Part shown: positions 12,301 through 24,947 of the stretch, one piece after another
How positions within the stretch are numbered: the stretch's first letter is position 1
How the letters are laid out: each line of letters opens with the position of its first letter
Assembly: GCA_024305405.1 (NCBI GenBank)
Contig: JAKNDB010000087.1
Coordinates: 7,132,501 to 7,196,500 of the forward strand
Origin: Dirofilaria immitis
Taxonomy: Eukaryota > Nematoda > Chromadorea > Rhabditida > Onchocercidae
DNA: 64,000 nt
Reading direction: 5' to 3'
Position numbers and translations under genes: made by a program
The notes under the pieces: generated by a model
What the model saw: only the letters and a program-made list of their open reading frames with translations
Told to the model about the DNA's origin: nothing
The model's database searches: none

Positions 12301-13878
12301 TTATGAAGAACTTCATTCAATATGCATTTGTAATATTAATATTTTGAAGTTTTAAAGAGTTCATGAATTGAGAGTCAATTATTTTTTAAACTATTTTTTT
12401 AATTCTCCTGAATAAAATTATGTTAAATTATTAGATAATTAAAAAAGTGTGCATGCAACAAATAACGGCATGGAATTCGTAAAAATTGGAAAAATTGTTA
12501 ATCATTTTTCAATTTTTCATTATCCGTAATTTTTCTATTTTCATCATTTGTATAACATTGTTTAATATCATATATTTCTAATTTTTTTCTATGAATTCAT
12601 CGTCATTCATCTATGCCACAAAATAATTAACTAATAAACAAATTTTAACTGGAGAGAGCTTTTTCTAGCGAATTAATAGGAGTATGATTAATGTAACAGA
12701 AAAACAGCAAATTTTTCTTTTCGAAAATCTAGCATATATATAATTAATATAATTCATTTTTTTAAATTCTAACTTAGTCTCTCATCATTCTTTGCATAAT
12801 ATATGCAATTAAAATGGTTTAAAGTATCTATGAAGTTTCATTTTATCTACCTTTCATAATCCTTATGATTGTCGAAATAATGAATAAGTGTGATCAACAC
12901 ATAGGTATGAGCTATGTCGAATAATGAATTCATCACCAGAATCTTTTCCGGATGTCGCAAAGAGATGAACTTGTTCGGATAATGTTTTTTAATATCAGGC
13001 CTATATAATAGTCACAACAGTAATTGTTATTATCGAATTTTTCTAATTAATTTTTCATTTATTGCAGTGGACAAGAAGTTCACCGATGAAGATAATCATA
13101 GCCATGTACACCGACAAGAATATTTCCAAATCCATCAACTTTTAGCAAATTACCAAAAGTTCTATCGAACCATAAACCTGTAATAAGCTTACTGCCGAGA
13201 TCCGTTAGGAAATAACGCTGCATAGATTCTTTAGGCTTATATCATAATGTTACTTTTCAGTCTTCGTTGTCAGAAAGATGCAATTTTTTGAAGGAATTTG
13301 TTTTCTACGGAATTTCAGTTGATTCATTAGTGATCAAAGAGACATAAACTTCGAAGCTTTCTTTGGTATCAAATTTGATTAAGAAGATGACCGCGAATAG
13401 CAAAATCTTGTTGATAAGGGAAGTGTCGTAACTGTTCAGGATAGCCGAGTAGAATCAGACGATTGATAATGTTGTTGTACAATAAAATATCATATTCTGG
13501 TGATTTGTAAACTAAAATATTTCTTACATTACTATAAAACCAGATATGAAATTGAAATTGCATTCCATTGAAACGATTTTATTAAGGTGACATAAAATTT
13601 GAAAATTATTAAATGATCCATAGAAGAATAAAAAGTGACTGAAATTACGCGCTTTTGCTGCGGAGGTCAATCCATATTGAGAATAATAGGGTATGAGTAA
13701 ATTCAGTCCAACAATATTTTCGAATGTCTATCGTACTGTCCAAATAGCATGGAAAATTAATTTAATAATTTTGTTCAAAGTTTCCACTATTGCACATTCA
13801 CATACTTGCTAATGTAAAATCCATGTCAAATCCATAATACCGAATTTTTGAAGATATACTGATCGATTAGCAAAAACT
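9379..13878 (-). CDS. NT5C2: Cytosolic purine 5'-nucleotidase (cN-II type, HAD family)
   Basis: Dephosphorylates IMP/GMP and related 6-oxopurine monophosphates in the cytosol. Exons on the minus strand: 13878-13806 ([14 protein letters not shown] with the catalytic DxDxT), 13511-13392 (YKSPEYD), 13177-13084 ([15 protein letters not shown]), 13000-12851, 11994-11895, 11628-11488 ([14 protein letters not shown] motif II), 11270-11088 ([12 protein letters not shown]), 10768-10665 ([18 protein letters not shown] motif IV), 10372-10197 ([10 protein letters not shown]), 10072-9986 ([16 protein letters not shown]), 9887-9710 (MTLMPHE) and 9528-9379 with a Glu-rich tail and TAG stop. Exon phases agree throughout once one base is added to the runs at 13845-13849, 11108-11111 and 10673-10677. 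The initiator exon (the family begins with a basic stretch ending ..YRRE) was not found upstream of 13878. The Asp and Glu motifs needed for catalysis are present. Confidence 0.95.
11265..11279. repeat. 15-bp inverted repeat, arm 1 (partner 11385-11399)
   Basis: CACTCCCTAAATATT here is perfectly complementary to AATATTTAGGGAGTG at 11385-11399. Arm 1 spans the 3' splice site before the NT5C2 exon at 11270. A fold-back of the pre-mRNA would cover that acceptor. Confidence 0.85.
11280..11483. repeat. 25-bp direct repeat pair inside one NT5C2 intron
   Basis: The same 25 bases, containing TTCGAAGAATAAAACC, occur at 11280-11304 and 11459-11483. The copies lie near the two ends of the 217-bp intron between the exons ending at 11488 and starting at 11270. 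No mobile-element ends are apparent. Confidence 0.85.
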
Positions 13879-13945
13879 CTAAAAGAGAAAATAAATTGTG
13901 CATGAATATCGTACATTAGTGATCAAAGAGACATAAACTTCGAAG
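13325..13945. repeat. 32-bp direct repeat pair in NT5C2 introns
   Basis: Identical 32-base copies, each containing GATCAAAGAGACATAAAC, lie at 13325-13356 and 13914-13945. The first is in the intron after the exon ending at 13392. The second is just upstream of the exon starting at 13878. Both end in TTCGAAG, a motif shared with the 25-bp repeat pair. Confidence 0.85.
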
Positions 13946-15201
13946 TTCAAGTACGTTATTACCAGATAAAAATACTTTCTTATTTGATGCAGGTAAAAAT
14001 CCTATCCATCATATAATTTTGTTGTTCAAAATTAGACACATTCATTTACTTTCTTTATTTCTTTCACTTTCTTAGTTCAAATGGCATTCCATATTTGATG
14101 TATTACAATTTGAATATAGTAACATTTAACTGGAAAATTCTCAATCGCTAGATATGATCGCTAATATTCTTTTATTTTCCGTTTCTAAAGATTTTGATTT
14201 TAAAACTTTTCAAATCATTAAAAGGAAAACCACTATCCATTTTGCTATCATTTCGTATTCATTCTATTAGAGGTATCCCGTTATTATAACTGTTAATAGT
14301 ATTATCATACGAAAGATGAACAATTAAAATGAATTACTGTTTGCATGGATCTTTTTCGAAAGCCATCCATTCCTCTCTCATTTGAGAGTTCTTGACAAAA
14401 ATCTGTGTAAGACTTGCTTTGTTTTTTACACTTTTATCATCTTCCACTTTTCCACCCTTCTGCATTCAAATTTTTTTGAAATGGTGAAGTCTAAAAATTT
14501 TCAAACCAATTTAAGTGTATTCCAATTTAAAATTCATTATATTCAATTTGGACAAAAATTTCATTTTCGAAATATGAATTTGCGATTAAAGACTTGTAGA
14601 TGTTTTGAACAAGAGAACAAAATTTCTAATTTTTAGCAAATCAGGGATAATTTTAAAAATAAGAGTTGCCCCCATATATTTGCAATCATAAGATCTTTGT
14701 TGTGCTCATATTCTTTTAACCGTTTATTTTGGTCAACTGCTTATGGGCCGATTAAGAAGAGTAGAAAGAAATTATTTCTGAAGATTTTCAAAAGTCTGAG
14801 ACTGGAATGCTACATTTACAAGTTCCTATTTTCTTTAACAACTTCCATTCGTGCAGAACCCTTTTTTAAAAAGTGATTATGATGGGAGAAAATTGAACTC
14901 TCGAAACACAAACGAACCGAAAATCTTTCAAAAGTTGCTAGAAATAAATGCATCTATGAAAATGTTTTTAATATTAATATAAGAATTTTGAATATTATAT
15001 TTACATGAGAATATGCAGCAATTCAATGCGGCAAGTTAGGAATAAGTTCATCGATAGTAAATTAATTGATTTTATTCCAACTTTATTATGCAACAGATAA
15101 ACCTTGAAATATATTATTTCGCAGAATGAAATATACTGAACTATTTTCAGATTCCAATTAATCAAAAATGATTTCAATTTACAATATATTATGGCTAAAA
15201 A
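13879..15201. other. NT5C2 5' region and gap to dyf-13
   Basis: This 1.3 kb should contain the missing first exon(s) and promoter of NT5C2, since the family has about 35 residues before the first exon found. I could not pick them out. The dyf-13 stop follows on the same strand. Nothing else is recognised. Confidence 0.45.
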
Positions 15202-18200
15202 TCAAAGGTTCAAATGATTTTCTTGGATATATCGTCGTATAATATTAGCAATATATTCAACCTGCGGATGATTACTCTTTTCCAATAAAATTATTGCTTC
15301 GCGGAGATGATCACTGAAATCTGCTTGTTACTGGAATCTGATTTCATTAAAACTAAAATACACAAATGAAATCTACTACAAATGAAATCACAAATGAAAA
15401 AGGATAAATGCATGTTTCTGAGTAAAATTAAGATTTTTTAAATACCTATGATTTCAATTTTATCCAAGCACATACAACTGTATAATAATATAAAGCTGAC
15501 TGTCACTGCTGTCGAAACAATATTATATTGCTTATTTGGAGATATAAAAAATGAGACGAATGAAAGAGAGAACAAATTCATTTTGACTATGTTTTCATTT
15601 CATTGCAGATTGATGTAAGATTTAATTGATATTCAGCAGTCATAATGATGATGGTATAATTTAAGAGTTGGTTTATTCCATCGTCCTATCTTTCAAGCAT
15701 TAAATTTATCTTTTGTTTCTTTCCCATATTGTATAATAAAGAACCAATATATAACATCTAAAAATAGCGATTAAAATATTAAATACTGACAGTGGTGCTT
15801 TCTGCTCTACGACCAATTTAAATACTCCGATAATAGCTCCGCGTTTGCCTTCCCAATATTCTTGTTTCGGTTCAATTCTCTCCATGGCATCAAAAGATTT
15901 CGCTGAATATAAGTAATCACCAACCTTAATAATAAATTCTACGCCTACTTGTTACAGATTACATCAAAGTTGAAAATTATTGTTGATATAATTGATAAGA
16001 GAAATTTCAAATTCTAATGAAATTCATCGGTTCCTTTTACTATGTGAATCGCTTGAATCGTTGCTTTTCCGACTTTTCTAAAAAAAAAAAAAAAAAAAAC
16101 ACACCAAATAAGCATACCCTATAACAATCATTCGAAATTATTGACAATAATTTTAAATTATCATCAGAATTCATCATCTTCACATACATTTCCCAAGCCA
16201 AGTCACTCTTACCGTTCTGAATGTCTGAAAAAATTATTCCAGATATCTAACACTTCAAGATTACTACAACTTTTTTTGACAATCGTTTTTCGAATACCTT
16301 TTTAAACTACAGTAGCATTATGAAACCAAAAGTTTTCTTCTAGAAGGAGTATACAATTTCGATTCTTCACTTCCGACTAATAATTTCAGTTTCTTAATTA
16401 ATTCCTAGCAGAAGCCAACATATTCATGAGAAAAAAGAAAAAAGATAACAGCAAGAGAGATAATAAAATTAGGACGACAAAGTTTATTCGATTTATTTAT
16501 GCGAAGAGAGAAAAAGAAAAAATTAAAAGAAAAACCAACAGGCTCGAGCAAGGCTAAGAAAATATGCTGGTTTCTTTCTAAATTCTTCATCAACGACCAG
16601 CAATAGCTTAGCTTCAGCTTCCGTGCTCTTACCACAAGCTAACAAAGCTTGACCAATGTTGAAATTAAATGTATCGTCATCATGAAAATAGATCTGAAAT
16701 AACGAAAAATAAGTAACTGTTCAATTTTTCTTTCCAACTCTTAAAACTCACGAAACATTTTTTTTTCAAAAAAGCAACTTTTTGAAAACTTACTTTGATT
16801 GAATTTAAATAAGTGAGCACTTCGTCAAACTGATTATTTAAAAAGTAAGAGGATGCAACAGCTTGTCGACCGATAATTGTATCTGTTAAAAATTTATAAA
16901 ATAAGATATAAAAACCAAATATCAATTTAATCAGACTTGTTTAAAAATTTTTGTGAATAAAATTTGTAAAAGAATTCAAAATAAAATACGTCACACCACA
17001 TTCTACAGCTGATTCACCGACTACTTTGAAGTGTTCCTGTGCCAATTTCAGATGCTCTTTCTGCAATACAATTAAATGTAATAAAAAAATTAGAACCATA
17101 TTTCTCAAATGAAGTTCTGATTGAAATTTCAAACAAGTGATTCTCTGAGATGGAAAAGAAATAAAAATGAGCGAATGAAATTTGAAAATTCAAACAAAAT
17201 AATCCGTCCAACTCACAGATTGTTTTTGATAACCAAAGATACAATAAGTGATTGCATTCAGAAGGTATTCAACTGGATGCTGAAGATCCATATCACTTAC
17301 CAGGTTAAGCGCTGCTTTCATATCACCTGCGCATTTGATTATTAAATTTTTAGGAAAGACTCTAAATTTGATTCATAAGAGAAAAAAATGGCTGTGAATG
17401 AAATCAAAAGATTTATTTATTCCTTCTTAAAAATTATCTATCCTTTCTAACTAACTATTTCATCTCCCTTATTCGTTTTGTTATTTCAATTCATATTTAA
17501 ATGTGTTGTGAAATCAGAATCATCAGAGAAGGAAAATCTCTAAGTTCTATAATGAGTTCAATATCTAATCAGTGAGAATATCAATTTTAGCCCTATACAT
17601 TATAAATTTGCAAAAAGTATTTATTGATTTGCTTATTTCCTCTACCTTTTTCTACAACTCTTCTCATGTCTTTTATTAAACTTTTATTCTGGTTCATTGA
17701 TAACTTTTTTTTCATCATTTTTCGGATTCTTAATCTAAACAACGACTCTAGCTCGAAATATTCGAGCAAAGAAAAAGAAATAAAAATCATATTAATCGAT
17801 GATTTGATTCGAAATTTTTGGCAGAATAGAATTAACTGAGACATTTACTAGGCTAATACATTGTTAAGGAAATGAAATTAAGAAATAATTAAAACACTTT
17901 CTTCATTGATTCTCGTCTAAAAGCATACCGCTTTTCAAGTAGAAAATTATTAAATTGAGTTTTGCTTCAGGCAGAGTATCAATTAGTGGTGGGAAGATTT
18001 GAAGCGCAGCATTTCCTCATGAAAAACAACCTGAAATGAAATACAGCAACTTGATGATTAAAGAGTTAAGGAAGTAAAAATTGAAGGAATTTTTATGTAA
18101 GCAGAAAATGGAACTGGAAAACAAAGACAAACTGTATTATGAGAGATGAGGTCCTTGACAAACATGATGCCCGAAACTTTCCCATTTTTCAACTTTCGAA

Positions 18201-20102
18201 GCTCTTTCGCAGCAATTTTGCCGTTATATAATTTATAGTGATTACAGGCTCGCAGATTTATAGCAATGATACTGTTCGGATTCTCATTCAGATAAATTTG
18301 CAATATTTTCTATGTTTAAGTAATATAAATTCTTTTTTTAATTAATTATACAAATTTAAATATCCGACAATTATAAAAATTATGAGAAAATCAGCAGTTA
18401 CAGAGTGTTATAAAAATGATGCAGGAGAAATGAATGAAAATAAACGTGTCAGTTAAATTTAATGTTTTGTATTTTGAATTAGATCGATAAGCACTTGCTA
18501 TACTTTCAATAAACGGCTTGTTATCATGTACTTACGAGTGAATCATCATAGTAATTAAGCTTATAATAGCATAAAGCAAGATAGACATTCAATGCAATGA
18601 AATTCCTGCAAAAAAAAGTTAGCATCATTAAGGAATTGCGATTATTATTTATCTCTCCAGCAGAATTGGTTCATTAGTGGAAGGCAAATTTAAGAATTAT
18701 TAAATTTTTAAATTACTAGAACAAATTACTTATTATTGGTTAGGATCTTTTATAAATATCAATAGCTTGTTGATAATGTGAACGAAGATAATGCATCGCG
18801 GCAAGTGACAACTGATCCACAGTAGTATCCTGTAAATTACTGTGATTCAACATCAATTGTTTCTGATCATTTAGTCGATATGCCAGATGGAATAATAAAC
18901 GATTTTGAAGGGCATTATTCGGACCTAAAATAAAGAAGACGAAAATAACGTAGATATTATTTTATTCATAATAATTAGATATTTCATCTCATTTTCTTTA
19001 GAGAAGATAAAAGATGTTTTTGAAGGAACTGCACGATAACGAAGATAAATGATTAAATCTCTTGAACTTTTGAAACTTCCTTTTCCTCATTTTCAATTTA
19101 TCTTTTTATGAATAGTTACTGTACGTGAACGTCATTTTCAAAAAACCAAGACAAGTCATTTAGTATTACAGTAACAAAAATCGTTTTTAAAATTTGCATT
19201 TTCGAATATTATTATTATTAAATCATTCTGAAACAATCCTATTATAATTACCTTTTTCGGCATATTGTCTGGCTTCTGCACACATTCCGAGGAAAAACAA
19301 GCAACAAGCGATATAAACATTCACTTCTGGTGAACAGTTTTTTTATTTAGCATTTTTTCATATATCTAAAATTGTCAATAAAGTTTCCAACAATTTTTCA
19401 AAGATAAAAAAAAGAAAGAGAAATAAACATATCAAGAACGAACTTCCAGAAAACAAAATTTTGATTCTTATATATTTCAAGTACTAAATGTTAGACAAAA
19501 GTTGGATCACAGTCACCGGCTTTTGCAGAAATTTGCCTTCTCTTCCTTTTCCTATTCTGTGTTCTTTTTGTCACTACAAGTTAACTGCCCTTCAAGTGTT
19601 TATCATATTTTCTTGGTTTACTATTATACTAAAATTGTCCATAGATTTATGCTTTTACAAATAATTTTTCAGATATCAGCTGACTGATATTGCTTTGCGA
19701 TATTCGCCAGCACGAAAAGCACAATGTCCAAGCCAAAGTTCCACCATATTGTTAGTATTTCCATCTTTTAATTGAAACTGCAATTTTTAAAACTCAATTT
19801 TACAATCAGAAGGACTATCTTCATTTCCTTTATCATCCAATATTTATCGACGCACATTCAACATTATATCAGAGTAACTATCAAATAATTACGAAACAAC
19901 GGTGAGATTTTCCCAGAAATTTTTAAATGATAAATTTGTTTGAGTCATTATTGAAGAAAATTTTCAAGCCTGTAGTAACGACATAGCACCAATATAATCA
20001 CGCCTCAACAGAAATTCATCCATCTCTGGAATTTTTGCGACCGTTTTCTGTTCTGATTTCTTCCAGGATGGTCGAAGCCTGGATAGTAGCTGCAACGGTC
20101 AT
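15202..20102 (-). CDS. dyf-13: Intraflagellar transport protein IFT56 (TTC26/DYF-13)
   Basis: TPR-repeat subunit of IFT complex B that works in cilia; in C. elegans the orthologue DYF-13 acts in sensory cilia. Recognised exons, 5' to 3' on the minus strand: about 20100-19985 (KIPEMDEFLLRRDYIGAM), 19770-19690 (ELWLGHCAFRAGEYRKA), 19340-19250, 18925-18740 (NRLLFHLAYRLNDQ), about 18606-18535, 18303-18140 (INLRACNHYKLYNGK), 18033-17930, 17320-17215, about 17060-16985 (LAQEHFKVVGESAVEC), 16884-16795 (IIGRQAVASSYFLNNQFDEV), 16695-16550 (DDDTFNFNIGQAL), 16235-16120, 15925-15795 (EYWEGKRGAIIGVFKL) and 15320-15202 (TGA). Order and content follow vertebrate TTC26 from end to end. The GG-to-GGG shortfall at 18015-18016 breaks the frame before ALQIFPPLID. 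The start at 20102 needs one more C in an ACC run; otherwise the initiator is upstream. Exon edges are approximate. Confidence 0.93.
16080..16099. repeat. A20 homopolymer
   Basis: Twenty consecutive A on the plus strand (T20 in the sense of dyf-13), inside a dyf-13 intron. It is the longest mononucleotide run I noticed. Confidence 0.95.
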
Positions 20103-20358
20103 CCGATTGGATGTAACTGGCCAACGCAACTATCAATTTAATCATACCACTTTTAGATAATAATTTGAAATATAAGGTTTAATCCTCCAAAGAGTTTCCC
20201 GGACAATTAAGAATTCGTATATTTGAAAACTTCGCATTCAAGGAAAACTTACCATGATTTCCACAACAAACTCAGTTCATCGAATCAGCATACAACAAAA
20301 TAATGTATAGTAACTATGAAAAACCGCACTAGCGACATATTAATTGAGGTGGGTGATG

Positions 20359-20372
20359 GTTGCCAGGGTGAC
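20359..20372. promoter_or_regulatory. X-box-like RFX/DAF-19 site upstream of dyf-13
   Basis: GTTGCCAGGGTGAC is an imperfect palindrome matching the nematode X-box consensus GTTNCCATRGNAAC at 12 of 14 positions. It lies about 260 bp upstream of the likely dyf-13 start. Ciliary genes, dyf-13 among them in C. elegans, are controlled by the RFX factor DAF-19 through such sites. The match is seen in the sequence; the function is inference. The distance is greater than the usual 100 bp or so in C. elegans. Confidence 0.6.
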
Positions 20373-20882
20373 CAGACGTACTATTTTAACAACTATGCCA
20401 CATTTAGTTTCACACAATAAAAATTGATGTTACGCACTCCGTTCTGCATACCTTCTGCCCTCTCCTTCCCTCTTTATCATAAACATGCTAATTTTATTAA
20501 TATGTTAAAAATAGTTTCTAAGTGTTAAACTTTCTAATAGTTATTTAAAAGGTCAAAAAATTTAACATAGTAGGAATACTAATTCATTAGGACCAATTTT
20601 AAAACGGCTCAAATTCGATCAGAGTTTGAAAAATGCAGTTGATAATTCAATGCAATTTTTTTGAATTCCTTCAATTGAAGACAAAGCGTTCATTTTTTAA
20701 GGAAGTACTAGTCATTTTATTGGCTAAGGATCGAAATAAAGGTGAAGCCCAGAATAGAAAATTGATACATAAACCTATTTAGATTCCATGGCTTTTTATT
20801 ATCGACAGCAGAAGAAGCTACCGTGTAGAACACAAAAATTATAAAGAACAAAATTTATTGTAATATTAATATAGCGCTTTTG

Positions 20883-22518
20883 CTACGAGACCAGCTCTTT
20901 CACTTCTTTAAGCTGAGAGATATCATTGATATAAGAACGAGCTGAGCGTCGGTGTTTTATCTGCAAGAGATTTTCAGTTTATAATTATATTCGAATTGAA
21001 TCTGATCTAATTGTTGAAATTCTTTAAATGAAATTAATTCTGATTCAACACAAATTTTGCACATTAATCGATAGAAAACTGAGGGCCGAAAACAATCTAG
21101 GAACTTCTCACTTGATTTTTGGTGAGTCGTCTTCGTCTTACTTCATCATCTAAAGTGTTTCGTTGCTTTGCATGCTCTTTTTCAGCCCATAATTTTGCAT
21201 TAAATAAGCGTCATCGTCGAGATAAGGCATCTCATATTCTTTTTATTCTGCCTATCCGGAGGAGTAAGATGTTCTGTGGCACGCTTTCTAAAGCGATAAT
21301 AAATTTATCCAGAATAAATAGGACTAATGCATGGATTAGCAAAAGATTTTCATATCCCACTCCTTGCATTTAAATTAGTAAAGTATCAAAAAAAGAAAAA
21401 AACAAAGACAAATAATCTTGGTAAAAAATATCAATAGCAGTACATACTGGTAAGTGAAGCCTGCAAAAGAGGTGACTGTCCGCATTGGTGGGTCCGCACT
21501 ATCTCCTGTTTCAAGACGAAAATAGGCATCGTTACGTTCATGTATCACTGATTCCAGATTATACATACTCTAAAATATTAAAGCAGATCGAACTGTGCAA
21601 AGCAAAATTTGTACCTCCAGCGAATTATGAGAATTTAAATTAATTTTTCTAAATACATCAAGGTTTTCGAAAAATTTGAACTCTTTTAAGTGATTAAGAT
21701 AGATACTTCAACGCTTAAAATTAATTTCATATTCATGAAATTCCGATAAATGTTGATGAATTTGACCAAAACCATGAAACAACCTCAGCAACTTTCTCAA
21801 TCCGATCAGGATTAGGCATACGACGCGCTTTCTGAACACAAGCTTCCTGCATTGTCAATAACATATTGCGTTCCTTCAACAGTACGTACCTAAAATAGTA
21901 AGAATACTAAGTTCCCAGTTAAGTAAAGACGAAAAATAATCACAGCTGAGCTCACCATAATTGCCAGAATAATTTATGGATTCCTTACCATAATTTATGG
22001 AGATCGGAATTTGATTTTAATCTCAATTCATCTTTACTCCATGGACGACCAGGCTTGTACTTCTCATCAAGTTCATCTTTACCATAATTTGCTGGATCAT
22101 CGAAGAATTCACGTAGGCCCTCCGGAATATTTGCATCTAACTTCACGGTACAAAATGTTAATGCAGGCCTGCTTATATTGCTGAAATTGAATTACCATTT
22201 TATTAAAGTATTGCATACTTCGTTTATATGGAAATTAATGGGTATACCTTAATATTAAGAATGGAATAGGGAAAAACAAGATACATTTTTATAACTATCG
22301 TCGTTTTTCACTTAATTCAATCAACTGAAAAGAATGCAGTAACAGAGAAAATAGAATCGAACAAATGAACACCACATTAGACTATTCACAAAGACTAAAG
22401 TACTGGAAGAAATCGGTAGCTCAAAAATAGATTCTATCTGATTCTCCCTGTTTTTTTATTCATCCCTTATTTTGATAAATACTTACAAGCTTTGGCCAAG
22501 TCGTTTCAAGGCAAACAT
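20883..22518 (-). CDS. mrpl-47: Mitochondrial large-subunit ribosomal protein L47 (uL29m)
   Basis: Component of the mitochondrial 54S/39S subunit, bacterial L29 family, near the exit tunnel. Exons: 22518-22487 ([10 protein letters not shown]), 22180-21989 ([37 protein letters not shown]), 21889-21784 ([17 protein letters not shown], the L29 core), 21569-21448 ([20 protein letters not shown]), about 21363-21112 and 20960-20883 (TAG). The first residues are basic and hydrophobic, fitting a mitochondrial presequence. The fifth exon is broken in several places. Adding an A-equivalent at 21240-21244 and at 21193-21196 gives [15 protein letters not shown] followed by [12 protein letters not shown], which fits the family, but its 5' part (21363-21290) still contains stops I could not resolve. 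All other exon junctions are in phase. Confidence 0.92.
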
Positions 22519-24136
22519 CGAGCTCAATTCACTTCCATATCCATCATTCCATACTTTTTCGAAGTTCTTCAATACTTTCTCTTTGTTAATGTGATTTGCA
22601 AAAGATGATAGTTCGAAAAATAACATATAAATGAAGAGATTTATAGACTGATAAAAATCGAAGTATAAAGCGGAAGAGACAGATACAAACGTTTCAAATG
22701 AATAGATTAATTAATGGAAATTCAACTTCGGCGTAAAACCCCAGAAATCCCATTCACCAATAGGTCAAGTAACATCAAGTTACTTAACCTGATCTTTTTA
22801 GTTTCTAGCAGTCGCTAACCCACATTCGCAGTAGGTCGTCAGGTCGAATTGCTAACAGGGAGATGAGATGTGGGCAATGCGAATGGAAAAGGTGAATAGG
22901 TTTTCTTTTTTAAGATGGGTAGGAATCTGACTTATCGGAATTTAATTTGTAAATGGTATTGCAGGTAATGACTAGCAGAGAGCAATAATAGGTAGGCGAG
23001 AGCTGTGAATAAGGCATGACAGAGCGGTATATGCCGAGCATCTTTCCGGAGTGTGACAAATTGAAACAGGTACATCTGTCCTCTTTCTACATTTTCATGA
23101 TTCCAGCAAGAATGATGCTTTAGCTATCTTGCATGCATTCCTTGAGTTGCATAACATTCAATTCCCATATAAATTTATTCTGGGCTGCTAATTAGTTAGT
23201 TACTGATAAACGAATTGAGCGATATTTTTATAGACCAGATGAAAAAGTGCACTGGCTAGTTGAGAGTTAAAATTAGAAGGTAATGATATTTATTTGCTTT
23301 ACAATGCGAAAAATAAAACTGAATGGAAAACTGTATAAGTAATTTAATTACTGGGAAGATGAAATGTTTACTTTATATTTATAATGCGTACTATATGAAG
23401 GCAAAATGCAAGACATAATCTAATGTGATAAGTTCTATTGAATTCCTTGATGTTATCACGAATATGATTTTAATAGAAGTCCACATGGATTTTTATTTGT
23501 TGGCATCTAGAAAAATAATGACAGGAATCGTATTGATCGTAATTAATTAAAGCCTGTATTTCCTGATCTTTTATCGGCAACTTTTTATAGGCGTACGACA
23601 AGTGCTTTTCTGATTTCTTCGAAAAATTTATCAGTACTGAAACGTCAGCAGTTTCAAATCCCTGCGGCCGTTTGCACGAAACATATCGGCATTGTATTGA
23701 AAAGGTGATTTACTTCGAATGTCTTTTATGTATGTGAAAGCTCCTCAGAGTATCGGAATTTAGCTGATAATTTGCCATAATAGAATCTTGAAAAGAATAA
23801 AGTTTACGATATCGATCTCAACGAACTTCGAAAAGACGTGTTGAATACAACAGACGATTTGCTGAAGGATTCTCAAACGGCTGACAAATAGTTCAAATAC
23901 ACTTCCAAGTAATTCTTTCGCAGATTTAATAAATCTTTTAATTACAATTTATGTGTCATTTTCTTTAGTTCTAATTGACTTTTAAATAATAGGCTATTGC
24001 GTAGTTCTTTTTCTTTCTTTTTCTGTTATATTCTGCTATTGAAGTTCTGAGATTACAGTTTCATTTGTGTATGCTTTGCTGATTTCTTTTCACTGTAATA
24101 AAAAATGGCATTACTTTAGAATTAAAAAAGAAAGCA
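22519..24136. other. Divergent intergenic region, mrpl-47 / MED10
   Basis: 1.6 kb between two genes read outward; it should contain both promoters. A locally GC-richer patch lies at about 22800-22890 and another at about 23645-23690. I see no coding exon or tRNA in them. Confidence 0.45.
24118..24119 (+). promoter_or_regulatory. Candidate spliced-leader acceptor of MED10
   Basis: The sequence reads TTACTTTAG, then 17 bases, then ATG at 24137. No upstream coding exon is seen. This fits trans-splicing of a leader onto the 5' UTR. Confidence 0.45.
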
Positions 24137-24947
24137 ATGGATCCGTCTTTGTTGGGATCGATGTCAAACGCTCCAATTCTGCAAGAAACAGCAACTGATA
24201 CGCGTTATAATCAATTGGAACAAACTCTCGAAAATTTCCAGGTTATTCAACTTGTTCATTCATTCGTATCTATTCAGATAGAAAATGCAGTTTCTTCAAA
24301 ATATTTTACATTTTAGGAGAATGCACGGCAGATGGGTGTTATTGCGAGTGATTTTACAACTCGAAGTCAAGAACCATTAAATCAGAAAATCCATATTCTT
24401 ATATCTGGCCTCCATGTATGCGATTCTTTTCTTGATACAAAGCGAAAATTATTGACGGGTTTTCAATTTTATCCGGAGTTAACTTTTAGAATCAGACTTT
24501 TAAGATCACGTAGAACAGGATGTTATTTTGTTTAGGAACTGGATCATTTAAAGAACCAATTTGTGGATGTGAAAATACCTCTTGAGCTGTTAGATTATTT
24601 GGATCAAGGAAAAAATCCACAACTTTATACGAGAGAATGTTTGGAAAGGACGTTAAATAAGAACAAAGAGGTGCTATGTTTTGTTTATTTCTTGTTATTT
24701 TTGTTATTTTTGGTGTTTTGATTAAAGCTCTTCAAGTCAAAACTGAAATTGAATATCAGTTTTTCCTTCAACCGAAATTGCATTCTAGATGAACGGTAAA
24801 ATTGAAATGTACAAAAAGTTCCGCGCAATGCTGATGAAAGAACTCGGTGAGGAAATGCCAAATGATATGGTTTTATATCGAAATTTAAGAGACAGAAAAG
24901 ATGCTTCTCCACAGCATGAAAATTGTAATGAAGATGCTAGTGATTAA
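24137..24947 (+). CDS. mdt-10: Mediator complex subunit 10
   Basis: MED10 belongs to the middle module of Mediator and links activators to RNA polymerase II. Four exons: 24137-24241, 24317-24415, 24536-24670 and 24789-24947. All are exact multiples of three with consensus GT/AG borders, giving 165 residues. Diagnostic stretches are ENARQMGVIASDFTT, the middle IPLELLDYLDQGKNPQLYTR and ECLERTLNKNKE. The C-terminal tail is acidic and rich in Asn. The length is close to the family's usual 130-170. The gene is intact with no homopolymer break, which makes it a useful control for the broken neighbours. Its start lies 1.6 kb from the divergent mrpl-47 and its stop 754 bp before mrpl-43. Confidence 0.96.

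Noticed and set aside
17593..17844. Overlapping open frames on both strands
   Set aside because: The stretch lies inside a dyf-13 intron, has low-complexity composition and no homology.
23640..23690. A tRNA-like TTCAAATCC stretch
   Set aside because: No acceptor-stem or anticodon-arm pairing can be drawn around it. No tRNA or rRNA was found in the window.
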